Shown: positions 9,324-17,170, numbered from the stretch's first letter. The stretch: DNA of 56,895 bases from an uncultured Lachnospiraceae bacterium (GCA_947627365.1 CANQVT010000011.1:1-56895), one strand, 5' to 3'. A program made the numbers and translations. The notes: generated by a model not told the origin, from the letters alone.

Positions 9324-9827
9324 TTGGCGAGACTGAATGTAGTGCTTTATGAGCCGGAGATCCCGGCGAACACGGGAAACATCGGTCGGACGTGTGTGGC
9401 GACCGGCACGCGGCTTCACCTGATCGAGCCGCTCGGCTTCGTGCTGACGGAGAAGGCGCTGAAACGGGCAGGTCTGGACTACTGGCCGCAGCTCGACGTG
9501 ACGCGTTACGCGAGCTTTGAGGAGTTTCTGGAGCGCAATCCGGGCGCGAAGATTTACATGGCGACGACGAAAGGCCGCAGGGCCTATACGGAGGTGGTCT
9601 ATGAGCCGGACTGTTATCTGATGTTCGGCAAGGAGAGCGCGGGCATCCCGGAGGAGATTCTGCGGGAGCACCCGGACGAGGCGGTGCGGATTCCAATGCT
9701 TCCCGGGATGCGATCCTTGAATCTTGGAAATTCCGTCGCGATCATGCTCTACGAAGCGCTGCGGCAGAACAGCTTTTCACAGATGCAGCTTTCCGGGGAG
9801 CTGACACGTTACCGCTGGGACGCGTGA
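9324..9827 (+). CDS. trmL: tRNA (cytidine/uridine-34-2'-O)-methyltransferase TrmL
   Basis: A small SPOUT methyltransferase (about 167 residues) that methylates the wobble ribose of tRNA-Leu isoacceptors using SAM. Motifs are YEPEIPANTGNIGRTCVATG near the N-terminus and the trefoil-knot segments LMFGKESAGIPEEIL and MRSLNLGNSVAIMLYEALRQ. A TTG start at 9324 is preferred because TGAGGA lies about 10 bases upstream and the protein then begins at the family's usual position. A GTG at 9303 has no ribosome binding site. Confidence 0.92.
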   Translation: MARLNVVLYEPEIPANTGNIGRTCVATGTRLHLIEPLGFVLTEKALKRAGLDYWPQLDVTRYASFEEFLERNPGAKIYMATTKGRRAYTEVVYEPDCYLMFGKESAGIPEEILREHPDEAVRIPMLPGMRSLNLGNSVAIMLYEALRQNSFSQMQLSGELTRYRWDA

Positions 9828-9977
9828 GATTCCGGTGAAAGCCGAGTGAGGGCTGTGATCCGGCGGCAGATAGAGAGAAATTCAGATATTGAAGAGACTG
9901 AAAAAACGGAATGTCAGATCGGAGCAGCTGCTGAGGAGACTGAAAAACAGATTCCAGGGACAGGAGGAACGTAGAGT

Positions 9978-11681
9978 ATGGAGCTTCCGCAGGAGTTTCT
10001 CGCGCGCATGAAAAACATGTTGGGCGGGGAATACGAGGATTTTCTTCGGACATACGAGGAGCCGAGACGGTTCGGCCTGCGCGTCAACACTCTGAAGATC
10101 AGCGTGGAGGAATTCGTGAAGCTCGCCCCGTTTCATCTGAGAAGGATCCCGTGGACGGACAATGGATTTTATTACGAGAAGGAGGATGACCCGGCGCGCC
10201 ATCCTTTTTATTATGCCGGTCTGTATTATCTGCAGGAGCCAAGCGCGATGTTGCCGGCGCAAATCCTGCCGGCCTCTCCGGGGGAGCGCGTGCTCGATCT
10301 GTGCGCGGCACCGGGCGGCAAGGCGACCGCGCTCGCGGCAAAGCTGCAGGGAGAAGGGCTTCTCGTGGCGAATGAGATCAGCGCGTCCCGCGCGAAGGCG
10401 CTGTTGAAAAATCTCGAAGTGTTTGGCGTGACAAATTCTTTTGTGACGAACACGACGGCAAACCGTCTGGCGGAGCAGTTTCCGGATTTCTTTGACAAGA
10501 TTCTGGTTGACGCGCCTTGCTCCGGGGAGGGGATGTTCCGCAAGGATATCGCGAACGCGAAGGCATGGAGCCTGGATAAGGTGCAGTCCTGCGCAAAGAT
10601 TCAGCGGGAGATCACGAAGTATGCCGCGGACATGTTGCGGCCGGGCGGGTTGCTGCTGTACTCGACTTGTACTTTTGCGCCCGAGGAGGACGAGGGGACA
10701 GTCGCATACCTGCTGAATCAATGCCCGGAGCTGGAACTGATGGAGATTTCGGGCTGCGGAGGCTTTCAAAAGGGCAGTGCGGAGTACCTGCGGATGATAG
10801 CGGGGACAGACAACACGGCTGCGTCAAAAGAGCAAAATACCGGGAATGAGACGCTGCACGTACTTTGCCGTGAGGGGATCCTGGATGACGGGGCGGCGGA
10901 AGGAATAGGGATCGCGCTTCAGGAGGAATTGTCAAAATGTGTGCGCCTGTTTTCGCACCGCTGTGATGGTGAGGGACATTTTCTTGCATTGTTTCGAAAG
11001 AAGGATGCGGGAGAGGGCAGCGAAGATATCCGGGAGTGCGGGAGAGATGTTCAGGAGTGTGGCAAGGATGTCCGGGAGCGTGGCAAAGATGTCTGGGAGA
11101 ACAGGGAGAAGAGGAAATATGTCGGTTCGCGCCATGATATCAGACAGGATATGGGTGTTGCATATGGGCGTACTGTGACAGGTGGAAGAAAAAAAGGAGC
11201 AGAACGAAAAGGACAGGAGAAGCGAAAAGGAGAAGAGAGCTCCCGGGAAGAGAGAGCAACGCTTCTGGAATTTCTGAAAGAAGTTTCTGCGGAATGGGAT
11301 CCGCGCCGCTTTGAAGTGCGCTCAGGGCAGGCGTATTATGTGCCGGAAACAGCAGCAGCGAGCGTCCTGGGTGCAGGACTGCCGTTTCTGCGCAACGGTC
11401 TGTATCTGGGGGAGCTCCGCCGCGGTCGTTTCGAACCGTCGCAGTCGCTTGCGATGGCGCTAAAGCCGGAGGAGTATGCTTCTGTGGTCGATTTTGCGCA
11501 GGACGATGCGCGCGTGCGCAGATATCTGTGCGGGGAGACCGTAGAGGTCGACGACCTGGCGCCGCGGCGTTCCTCCGGCTGGCAGCTCGTCTGTGTCTGC
11601 GGCTATCCGCTCGGTTGGGGCAGGCTGGTGAACGGAACACTGAAGAATAAATACCATCCCGGGTGGAGAATGCAGAATTGA
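9978..11681 (+). CDS. RsmF-like rRNA cytosine-C5 methyltransferase (NOL1/NOP2/Sun family) with repeat insert
   Basis: A SAM-dependent m5C RNA methyltransferase of 567 residues. The SAM motif is DLCAAPGGKATAL, the two cysteine motifs are VDAPCSGEGMFRK and LYSTCTFAPEEDEG, and the C-terminal part (from about 430) is the RsmF RNA-binding/PUA-like region. Between them, residues about 345-430 hold a hydrophilic insert made partly of four 7-residue units (DIRECGR, DVQECGK, DVRERGK, DVWENRE), then a Lys/Arg/Glu-rich stretch. This insert is absent from typical family members. The start is ATG after AGGAGGAACG. Confidence 0.88.
   Translation: MELPQEFLARMKNMLGGEYEDFLRTYEEPRRFGLRVNTLKISVEEFVKLAPFHLRRIPWTDNGFYYEKEDDPARHPFYYAGLYYLQEPSAMLPAQILPASPGERVLDLCAAPGGKATALAAKLQGEGLLVANEISASRAKALLKNLEVFGVTNSFVTNTTANRLAEQFPDFFDKILVDAPCSGEGMFRKDIANAKAWSLDKVQSCAKIQREITKYAADMLRPGGLLLYSTCTFAPEEDEGTVAYLLNQCPELELMEISGCGGFQKGSAEYLRMIAGTDNTAASKEQNTGNETLHVLCREGILDDGAAEGIGIALQEELSKCVRLFSHRCDGEGHFLALFRKKDAGEGSEDIRECGRDVQECGKDVRERGKDVWENREKRKYVGSRHDIRQDMGVAYGRTVTGGRKKGAERKGQEKRKGEESSREERATLLEFLKEVSAEWDPRRFEVRSGQAYYVPETAAASVLGAGLPFLRNGLYLGELRRGRFEPSQSLAMALKPEEYASVVDFAQDDARVRRYLCGETVEVDDLAPRRSSGWQLVCVCGYPLGWGRLVNGTLKNKYHPGWRMQN
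11025..11108 (+). repeat. Four in-frame 21-base tandem repeats inside the rRNA methyltransferase gene
   Basis: Units at 11025-11045, 11046-11066, 11067-11087 and 11088-11108 each begin GAT(A/G)T and contain GGAG, encoding 7-residue degenerate units. Because 21 is divisible by three, copy-number change keeps the reading frame. Confidence 0.8.
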
Positions 11682-11705
11682 GCGCTGCGCCCTTCCTGTG
11701 TCACT

Positions 11706-13394
11706 TTACAGACTTCCCAGCTTTTTCTCCGCGGCCGCGTACATATGCCGGTCAGCCAGTGCGGCCAGGACAGCAAGCAGTACCGGAACTGCCAGCAGAC
11801 AGGGCAGAGCCAGAAAATCGCGCTTTTTGAGGAAGATATAGAGGAAGACCAGGCCAATGATGATGAGGACCGCAAGCAGGTAGCTTCCAAGGATCAGACC
11901 CGCATTCTTTTTGATGGCAGTCGCCTCGTTGTCCCAGTGAAGGTTTGCGTGACGGATGCCGCTGATCATGTCGATGTCTACGACGAGGCACAGAAGCGGT
12001 ACGCCAATCGAGAGACTGTAGGGAATGACGTACCATGGGATCACGCCCAGGATCACCCCGATAAGCGCGGCGACCGTCAGATATCCGACGGTCGAGATGC
12101 CGACGACAGTTCGAGCGACGTTGCGCTTCGCACGGATCTGATCGCGGAGGGAAATCGGAAGCTGCTTCAGGACAGAAAACGTATCGCCCTCCCGCGTAAT
12201 CGAGGAATAGGCGAGATCATTAAATATATTCAGGAAGAGTATGGCTGCGCAGACAATGCCGAGCGTCAGGATCAGAAGGAGCGTGACGTCGGAGGTCAGT
12301 GCGGCCCCGAATGCTTCCAGTTCCTCCTCGGAGCCATCCGGCACCGGTGTGGCATTCAGCCTTGAGATCAGAACCAGCGGAATCAGAATGAGCGGCCAGC
12401 CGAACGCGATGAAGAAGTCTTTCAGCAGATAGACGGAGTTTCTGCGAAGCAGCCTCAGCTCTTTTAACTGATAGCTGGCGATCGGACTCTTTGCCTGATA
12501 AAGTTTTGTCAGCGCGCGCTGGGAGAGACGCCGGGAGGACGCGGTGGCGTCCTGCATGTTGACGACGCTTTTCAGATACAGGGCTTGGGCCGCTGCGAGA
12601 TAAACTGCGAGCGCGGCGACAGTGACAAGGAACGCGGACAGGAGCGGGAGAAGCTTTCCCGTCTCCATGAAGCTGCGGATAAACGGAATGACCGGGACCA
12701 GCCACACGTAGTCTTTCGTGAAATTCAAGGCAGTTCCGGCCACTTTGACGAAATCGATGTCTGCAGATGACAGGGTATACCAGCACGCGTAGGCCACAAC
12801 GCCGATCAGCGCGCCTAGAACGCCGATGTATTTCACCACATTCCGGCTGCGAAAGATGCGGAACACGCTCATGCACAGCATGGCAAACGCTGCCATGACG
12901 AGCGTGGCAAACAATGGAATGAGGAGGATATACAGGCAGACGCCCAGCCAGAAGGAGAGTCCGGTGGAAGCCGCAAGATTGTAGCCCACGGCAAAGGACA
13001 GAAGCACTCCGGCTGTGATCAGGAAGGACGTGGACAGCACGTTCGCGAGCCTGACGGTAGCGAGCATGAGCGGAGAGATCGGCATTGTGATGAGCAGTGT
13101 GGTGTCTGTCGACATATAGAGGGAATTGATCAGCTGGATGAGCCCTTTGACAGCAACGACGCAGCCGATGAGCAAGGCCAGAACTGAGAACACGACAGAG
13201 ACCCCGCCGAACAGTTCAAGCATTCCGGCAAACGCATAGCCGAGGTAGCCGACGCCGCCCATCGCGCACAGGACGAGAACAATTTCGGCGACCAGTGAGA
13301 GCGGAAGCGATTTGTCGGCGTACAAAGAATTGTCGGAGGAAGTAGATACATCGCATTTGCGGAGTGTTTTGTACAGCAGAAAGTATTTATTCAT
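11706..13394 (-). CDS. ABC-2-type exporter membrane subunit
   Basis: A 562-residue integral membrane protein with many predicted helices, such as LSLVAEIVLVLCAMGGVGYLG, VVFSVLALLIGCVVAVKGLI and VAALIGVILGVIPWYVIPY. It has the two-block arrangement of large ABC exporter permeases. It is encoded just after an ABC ATPase and overlaps it by eight bases, so the pair should form one exporter. Start 13394 (MNKYFLLYKTLRKC) is preferred: a longer ORF upstream would lie entirely within the ATPase gene. Substrate is unknown. The gene ends 24 bases from the convergent methyltransferase gene. Confidence 0.85.
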   Translation of the reverse strand: MNKYFLLYKTLRKCDVSTSSDNSLYADKSLPLSLVAEIVLVLCAMGGVGYLGYAFAGMLELFGGVSVVFSVLALLIGCVVAVKGLIQLINSLYMSTDTTLLITMPISPLMLATVRLANVLSTSFLITAGVLLSFAVGYNLAASTGLSFWLGVCLYILLIPLFATLVMAAFAMLCMSVFRIFRSRNVVKYIGVLGALIGVVAYACWYTLSSADIDFVKVAGTALNFTKDYVWLVPVIPFIRSFMETGKLLPLLSAFLVTVAALAVYLAAAQALYLKSVVNMQDATASSRRLSQRALTKLYQAKSPIASYQLKELRLLRRNSVYLLKDFFIAFGWPLILIPLVLISRLNATPVPDGSEEELEAFGAALTSDVTLLLILTLGIVCAAILFLNIFNDLAYSSITREGDTFSVLKQLPISLRDQIRAKRNVARTVVGISTVGYLTVAALIGVILGVIPWYVIPYSLSIGVPLLCLVVDIDMISGIRHANLHWDNEATAIKKNAGLILGSYLLAVLIIIGLVFLYIFLKKRDFLALPCLLAVPVLLAVLAALADRHMYAAAEKKLGSL

Positions 13395-14118
13395 GGCGTT
13401 CTTCCTTATTGATTTCGATAAAAATGTCTTCGAGGGACATGTCGGGCGGATACTTTGCCTGCAGTCCTTCCAGTGTTCCCTGGTACAGCAGGTCTCCTCT
13501 GCGGATGACGAGTATCTCGTCGCAGAGCTTCTCCGCAACCTCCAGGACGTGCGTGGAGAACAGCACGGAATTGCCCTTTTGGCAGTGCTCCTTCATCATC
13601 AGCTTCAGCTCGTGGGAGGCCAGCGGATCCAGACCCAGCATCGGTTCATCCAGAATCCAGATCGACGGCCGGTGGACAAGGGCGCCCAGGATCATAATCT
13701 TCTGCCGCATGCCGTGGGAGTAGGATAGAATCGTGCTCTCGAGCGCGTCGAGGATTCCCAGCCGGCCGGCGTACTCCTCGACAAATTCGCGGCGGCCCGC
13801 AGTTGGGATTCCGTACATATCCGCCATGAAATTGACGTACTCGATGCCCTTCAGGCGAAGAAAATGATCCGGCGAGTCGGACACGAATCCGAACTGCTGC
13901 TTTGCCCGGAGCGGATCCTTTCGTATATCGGTACCATTGAGAAGGACGGAACCGCTGTCCGGCTCCAGAATCCCTGTGATCATCTTCAGCGTAGTGGTTT
14001 TCCCCGCTCCGTTTGGTCCGATGAAGCCAGTGATTGCTCCGTCCTTCGCGGTCCAGGAGATGTGATTGACGGCAGTTTTCTCGCCGTATTTTTTCAATAG
14101 GTCATGTACTTCGATCAT
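13387..14118 (-). CDS. ABC transporter ATP-binding protein
   Basis: A 243-residue nucleotide-binding subunit with Walker A GPNGAGKTT, Q-loop FGFVSD, signature YSHGMRQK and Walker B IWILDEP, followed by the D-loop LGLDPLA. It is of the ABC-2 exporter type (CcmA-like). The start at 14118 is chosen because the family begins MIEVHDLLKKYG; the upstream extension in the same frame overlaps the promoter. Partner of the downstream membrane protein. Confidence 0.92.
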   Translation of the reverse strand: MIEVHDLLKKYGEKTAVNHISWTAKDGAITGFIGPNGAGKTTTLKMITGILEPDSGSVLLNGTDIRKDPLRAKQQFGFVSDSPDHFLRLKGIEYVNFMADMYGIPTAGRREFVEEYAGRLGILDALESTILSYSHGMRQKIMILGALVHRPSIWILDEPMLGLDPLASHELKLMMKEHCQKGNSVLFSTHVLEVAEKLCDEILVIRRGDLLYQGTLEGLQAKYPPDMSLEDIFIEINKEERHE

Positions 14119-14157
14119 AATATTGCGTCTGCCTCTGTATTCCTCGTTTATATCTTT

Positions 14158-14186
14158 ATTTTCCGTAAAATGCGTCGCTCTGTCAA
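14158..14186 (-). promoter_or_regulatory. Promoter of the ABC exporter operon
   Basis: On the minus strand TTGACA (14186-14181), a 17-base spacer, then GAAAATAAA (from 14163). The same -35/-10 pair occurs at 30481 and 33196. Confidence 0.55.
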
Positions 14187-14268
14187 CAGGAATGGCGTGA
14201 ATGGGGTGATTTGGAGCATAAATGGGAAATGACCTTTTCATTTTTCAGGTTTTCAAGTGAAAAACTGC

Positions 14269-14297
14269 TTGCTTTTTCTAAAGGTTGGTGCTATACT
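14269..14297 (+). promoter_or_regulatory. Promoter of tRNA-Pro
   Basis: TTGCTT at 14269-14274, 17-base spacer, TATACT at 14292-14297, twenty bases before the tRNA. Confidence 0.6.
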
Positions 14298-14316
14298 AAA
14301 CAAGCTGAAACGAAAA

Positions 14317-14390
14317 CGATGCGTGGCTCAGCTTGGTAGAGCGCTGCGTTCGGGACGCAGAGGTCGCAGGTTCAAATCCTGTCGCATCGA
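14317..14390 (+). tRNA. tRNA-Pro (anticodon CGG)
   Basis: A full cloverleaf is readable in 74 bases. The acceptor arms are CGATGCG and CGCATCG with discriminator A. The D arm is GCTC/GAGC, the anticodon stem is CTGCG/CGCAG with loop TTCGGGA (anticodon CGG), and the T arm is GCAGG-TTCAAAT-CCTGT. The 3' CCA is not encoded, so the CCA-adding enzyme at 19558 is needed. Confidence 0.95.
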
Positions 14391-14407
14391 CTCTTGGCAG
14401 GGGCAGG

Positions 14408-14443
14408 CCGGAAATCCTTGAAATAGGGGTTTCCGGTTTTTTC
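14408..14443 (+). terminator. Terminator of tRNA-Pro
   Basis: CCGGAAATCC (14408-14417) pairs with GGGTTTCCGG (14427-14436) through one G-T wobble, followed by six T. Confidence 0.85.
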
Positions 14444-14468
14444 TTATTCTGAAATATAGAAAATAAAA

Positions 14469-14495
14469 GTGTTCGTAAGGTCAATTTACGAACAT
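14469..14495. repeat. Hairpin copy 1 flanking the toxin-antitoxin pair
   Basis: TGTTCGTAA (14470-14478) and TTACGAACA (14486-14494) form a 9-base-pair stem. The left arm with its flank (AAGTGTTCGTAA) is the same as in the hairpin at 15270. No strong T-run follows, so this copy is less likely to terminate transcription. Confidence 0.7.
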
Positions 14496-14570
14496 TGTTG
14501 CCCCTATATTTTACTGTATTTTTATGTAGCTTTGAGCATTGAAATTAACTTTGGAGGTGAAATTTTCTGG

Positions 14571-14609
14571 TTTTCATTTACAACCCCATGTGGTATACTT
14601 TCTGTAAAT
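14571..14609 (+). promoter_or_regulatory. Promoter and candidate operator of the toxin-antitoxin pair
   Basis: TTTTCA (14571-14576), 17-base spacer, TATACT (14594-14599). The inverted repeat ATTTACA (14576-14582) / TGTAAAT (14603-14609) straddles the -10, as expected for an autoregulatory site bound by the antitoxin. Confidence 0.45.
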
Positions 14610-14676
14610 AGTAAATGGCGATAATCAGCTGGGCATAGAAATATGGCTGGAAATAAAAAAGAAAGAGAAGCAGAGA

Positions 14677-14997
14677 ATGATTGACATTGAAAATCTTAGA
14701 AAACATTTTCTGGATGACACGATAGTTATATCGGAACATGCAAAAAATCGATGCAGGGAACGTGGAATCAAACAGAAAGATGTTAGAAACTGTATTATGA
14801 CAGGTGAGATTATAGAACAATACCCAGGTGATTTCCCGTTTCCGAGCTGTTTGGTTTTTGGGTATTCTGAAGATAATAGGATCATACATGTAGTAATAAG
14901 TGAAGAGGGCGAGTCAGGGCGGATCATTACTGCCTACATTCCCAGTACAGAAAGATTTGAAGGTGATTTAAAGACCAGAAAGGAGCATCAGCAATGA
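14677..14997 (+). CDS. DUF4258-family putative toxin
   Basis: A 106-residue protein with ISEHAKNRCRERGIKQKDVRN near the N-terminus and a YPGDFPFPSCLVFG / HVVISEEG beta region, matching DUF4258 proteins that resemble RelE/MqsR-like ribonucleases. It overlaps the next gene by ATGA; that neighbour is a YgiT-type zinc-finger antitoxin. This toxin-first, antitoxin-second order is the one seen in MqsRA-like modules. The expected action is mRNA cleavage, inferred from family context only. The DNA is clearly more AT-rich than neighbouring housekeeping genes, suggesting acquisition. Confidence 0.82.
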   Translation: MIDIENLRKHFLDDTIVISEHAKNRCRERGIKQKDVRNCIMTGEIIEQYPGDFPFPSCLVFGYSEDNRIIHVVISEEGESGRIITAYIPSTERFEGDLKTRKEHQQ

Positions 14998-15224
14998 GAT
15001 GCACAAGTTGTAAAAGTGGCGAAATGTTTGAGAGCAAGACAAGTTATTTTGCACAGCTAAAAGATTGCTATGTGATTATCGAGAATGTACCCTGCATGAA
15101 GTGCAGGCAGTGTGGTGATGTCGTTTTTCGCAATTCTGTTGTTGAAAAAATAGATGATATCTTAGACAGTTTAGAAAAAATCGTCAGTAAAATTTCTATT
15201 ATTGATTATGCGAAGGTGGCATAG
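14994..15224 (+). CDS. YgiT-type zinc-finger antitoxin (MqsA-like)
   Basis: A 76-residue protein with two Cys pairs, CTSC near residues 3-6 and CMKCRQCG near 34-41, the zinc knuckle of YgiT/MqsA antitoxin N-termini. The helical tail VVEKIDDILDSLEKIV may dimerise. There is no C-terminal helix-turn-helix of full-length MqsA, so DNA binding would have to come from another part. It starts within the toxin stop (ATGA) and ends 45 bases before a perfect terminator hairpin. Confidence 0.85.
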   Translation: MRCTSCKSGEMFESKTSYFAQLKDCYVIIENVPCMKCRQCGDVVFRNSVVEKIDDILDSLEKIVSKISIIDYAKVA

Positions 15225-15269
15225 AAAAAGCAACAAAAACCGACCGTTACATGGGGACGATAGCGACTT

Positions 15270-15313
15270 AAGTGTTCGTAAATACCTTAGGGGACATTTA
15301 CGAACACTTTTTT
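15270..15313 (+). terminator. Hairpin copy 2: terminator of the toxin-antitoxin operon
   Basis: AAGTGTTCGTAAAT (15270-15283) pairs perfectly with ATTTACGAACACTT (15296-15309), followed by a T-run. Shares the GTGTTCGTAA arm with the hairpin at 14469. Confidence 0.85.
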
Positions 15314-15361
15314 ATGCCATTTGTGTAGCATAAATAGTAGCTTAAATTGACGGGTGTTCGG

Positions 15362-15390
15362 TTGATGACAATTTAATACTGTGATATATT
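15362..15390 (+). promoter_or_regulatory. Promoter of a short transcription unit
   Basis: TTGATG (15362-15367), 17-base spacer, TATATT (15385-15390). Confidence 0.6.
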
Positions 15391-15452
15391 AAAATAATCA
15401 TAAAAGGATGAAAAAATTATGCTCTGAAAAATCAAAGAGGGGAAAATAAGAT

Positions 15453-15551
15453 TTGAAGAAATTGATTGAAACAAAAGCGGCGAAGAAAGCTGATGCCGCC
15501 AAAGGAAAAGAAGATTCGAGTTTGTTCGGATCAGATGAAATAGTCAGATAG
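15453..15551 (+). CDS. Putative 32-residue protein with its own promoter and terminator
   Basis: A TTG-initiated ORF beginning MKKLIETKAAKKADAAKG and ending DEIVR. AGAGGGGAAA stands about 8 bases upstream. It lies alone between a promoter at 15362-15390 and a terminator at 15574-15609, about 60 bases after the predicted start site. The peptide is strongly charged and Ala/Lys-rich with no membrane segment. I do not recognise it. It may instead be a small regulatory RNA or the stump of a longer gene. The rest of the 557-base interval 15225-15781 holds only signals. Confidence 0.4.
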   Translation: MKKLIETKAAKKADAAKGKEDSSLFGSDEIVR

Positions 15552-15573
15552 CAGCATTTCACTCCCATATGCA

Positions 15574-15609
15574 CCGCGGGTCTTTTGGAAAAGAGGCCTG
15601 CGGTTTTTT
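15574..15609 (+). terminator. Terminator of the short transcription unit
   Basis: CCGCGGGTCTTTT and AAGAGGCCTGCGG form a long stem with a few wobbles around GGAA, followed by six T. Confidence 0.8.
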
Positions 15610-15652
15610 GACGCTGATTCGGCCAGATTTTGACAGTTGAAAGAAAAAACTG

Positions 15653-15681
15653 TTGCGATATGCGTCGAAAACGATTATAAT
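15653..15681 (+). promoter_or_regulatory. Promoter of the foldase gene
   Basis: TTGCGA (15653-15658), 17-base spacer, perfect TATAAT (15676-15681); leaves a leader of about 95 bases before the start codon. Confidence 0.7.
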
Positions 15682-15781
15682 ATCTAAATGAGTTTATCAC
15701 AGGGAGGCCCATATATCGGACAAGCCGGAGGGTCTGTCTGTTTGCGCCATGTCTGTGGCGGAGATTGGAGGAAATCATATT

Positions 15782-17170
15782 ATGAAAAGAGTATTGAGAA
15801 GAGCGGCTGCACTCGGACTTTGCACGGGTCTTGCGCTGACATCCCTTGCGGGCTGCTCCGGGAAAAACAAGATTGACACCGACGAGACAGCGATAACTGT
15901 GAATGACGATACGGTTTCTCTCGGAGTGCTGAACTTTGCAGTGCGTTACGATCAGGCGAGTCTTGAGGACGCATATAAGTCGTTTGGGGTTACAGATCCG
16001 TTCAGTCAGGACCTGTTTGGAACGGGCGAGACGCTTGGACAGATGGCGATTGAGGAGGATGTTGAGACGCTGACTCACGCAGTGCTTGCCGAGCAGAAGA
16101 TGGAAGAGTACGGTGTGTCAATCACCGATGACGACAAGGCGGCGATCACAGCGGCTGCGGCAGCCTTTATAGAGGCGAACGATGAAGAGACGCTGAGCGA
16201 GATCGGGGTGACGCAGGAGAGCGTGGAGCGCTATCTGGAGCTGGAGATGATTCGCTACAGAATGGAGCCGAAAATGTCCGAGGATGTTGATACAGAGGTT
16301 TCCGATGAGGAAGCGGCGCAGAGGAGAGTGGAGTATGTCTTCTTTGCTCAGGTGACTGAGGACGAGGCGGAGACGGAGAGTGAGTCTGAGCTGATCACTC
16401 CGGCCGAGACGGAGCAGAGTGCGGAGACCGAGGCAGAGACGGTTGCTGAGACTGCGGCTGATGAGAGCGAGTCTGCACAGGAGGAGGCCTCTCTGACGAG
16501 GGAGAATCCTGCAAGGACGACGGCTGCGGATGAGACTGAGGCAGAGACAACGGTTGCGGAGACCGAGGCAGAGACGACAGCTGCAGAGACGGAAGCTGAG
16601 ACGGAGACCGAGACTGAGGATCCGGCTACGGCAGAAGCTATGGCGAAGGCGCTCGCCCAGGCTGAGGAGTTCCTCACAAAGGTGCAAGCAGGAGAAGATT
16701 TCCAGACTGCGGCGGAGGAGCTTGGCAAGACAGCCAGCGAGGTCACGTTTGGTTCGGATCATTATGTGCCGGAGATGGTAGAGGCCACAGACGGTCTTGC
16801 AGACGGCACATTGGTAGAGACGCCGATCAAGACGGACAGTGGCTACTATGTCGTTCGTGTGATCTCACAGCTCGACCGTGACGCGACGGATGCCGAGAAG
16901 GAGAATATCGTTGAGCAGAGAAAGACTGACCGTATTGCAGAGCTCTATGATGAGTGGGCGGAGGCAGGCGAGATCACTCAGAATACCGAGGCGATTGCAC
17001 AGATCGTGTTCGACTATTCGCTGACGCTGCCGGAGACGGAGCCGGAGACAGAGGCCCAGACAGATGTGACGCCGGCTGAGGAGGCGGTTGTCGCACCGCT
17101 TGAGACAGAGCTGCAGACGGATATCACCCCGGCAGAGACGGACGTGACGCCGGCAGAGACGGAAGCGTAA
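15782..17170 (+). CDS. PrsA/SurA-like peptidyl-prolyl isomerase lipoprotein with T/E-rich insert
   Basis: A 462-residue secreted lipoprotein. The signal peptide ends in lipobox LAGC with C25 as the lipid site. A SurA/PrsA N-terminal helical region (about 30-185) precedes a parvulin domain that helps fold exported proteins outside the membrane. The parvulin domain is split: the first strand RRVEYVFFAQV is followed by about 90 residues of TETEAET-type low complexity (about 194-284) before AEEFLTKVQAGEDFQTAAEEL and SGYYVVRVISQ resume it. A second Thr/Glu/Pro tail closes the protein. Start 15782 follows GGAGGAAATC; an earlier in-frame ATG would precede the signal peptide. Confidence 0.85.
   Translation: MKRVLRRAAALGLCTGLALTSLAGCSGKNKIDTDETAITVNDDTVSLGVLNFAVRYDQASLEDAYKSFGVTDPFSQDLFGTGETLGQMAIEEDVETLTHAVLAEQKMEEYGVSITDDDKAAITAAAAAFIEANDEETLSEIGVTQESVERYLELEMIRYRMEPKMSEDVDTEVSDEEAAQRRVEYVFFAQVTEDEAETESESELITPAETEQSAETEAETVAETAADESESAQEEASLTRENPARTTAADETEAETTVAETEAETTAAETEAETETETEDPATAEAMAKALAQAEEFLTKVQAGEDFQTAAEELGKTASEVTFGSDHYVPEMVEATDGLADGTLVETPIKTDSGYYVVRVISQLDRDATDAEKENIVEQRKTDRIAELYDEWAEAGEITQNTEAIAQIVFDYSLTLPETEPETEAQTDVTPAEEAVVAPLETELQTDITPAETDVTPAETEA

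Noticed and set aside
8173-9696. 507-codon minus-strand ORF over the aminotransferase and trmL
   Set aside because: Antisense shadow crossing two well-supported genes; low-complexity Arg/Pro composition.
14296-14484. Minus-strand ORF of 62 codons over tRNA-Pro with DATGFEPATSASRTQRS
   Set aside because: It is the antisense of the tRNA; this peptide is a well-known false annotation produced by tRNA genes.
15398-16078. 226-codon minus-strand ORF between the toxin-antitoxin pair and the foldase
   Set aside because: It overlaps the foldase signal peptide, two terminators and two promoters on the plus strand and has no ribosome binding site.
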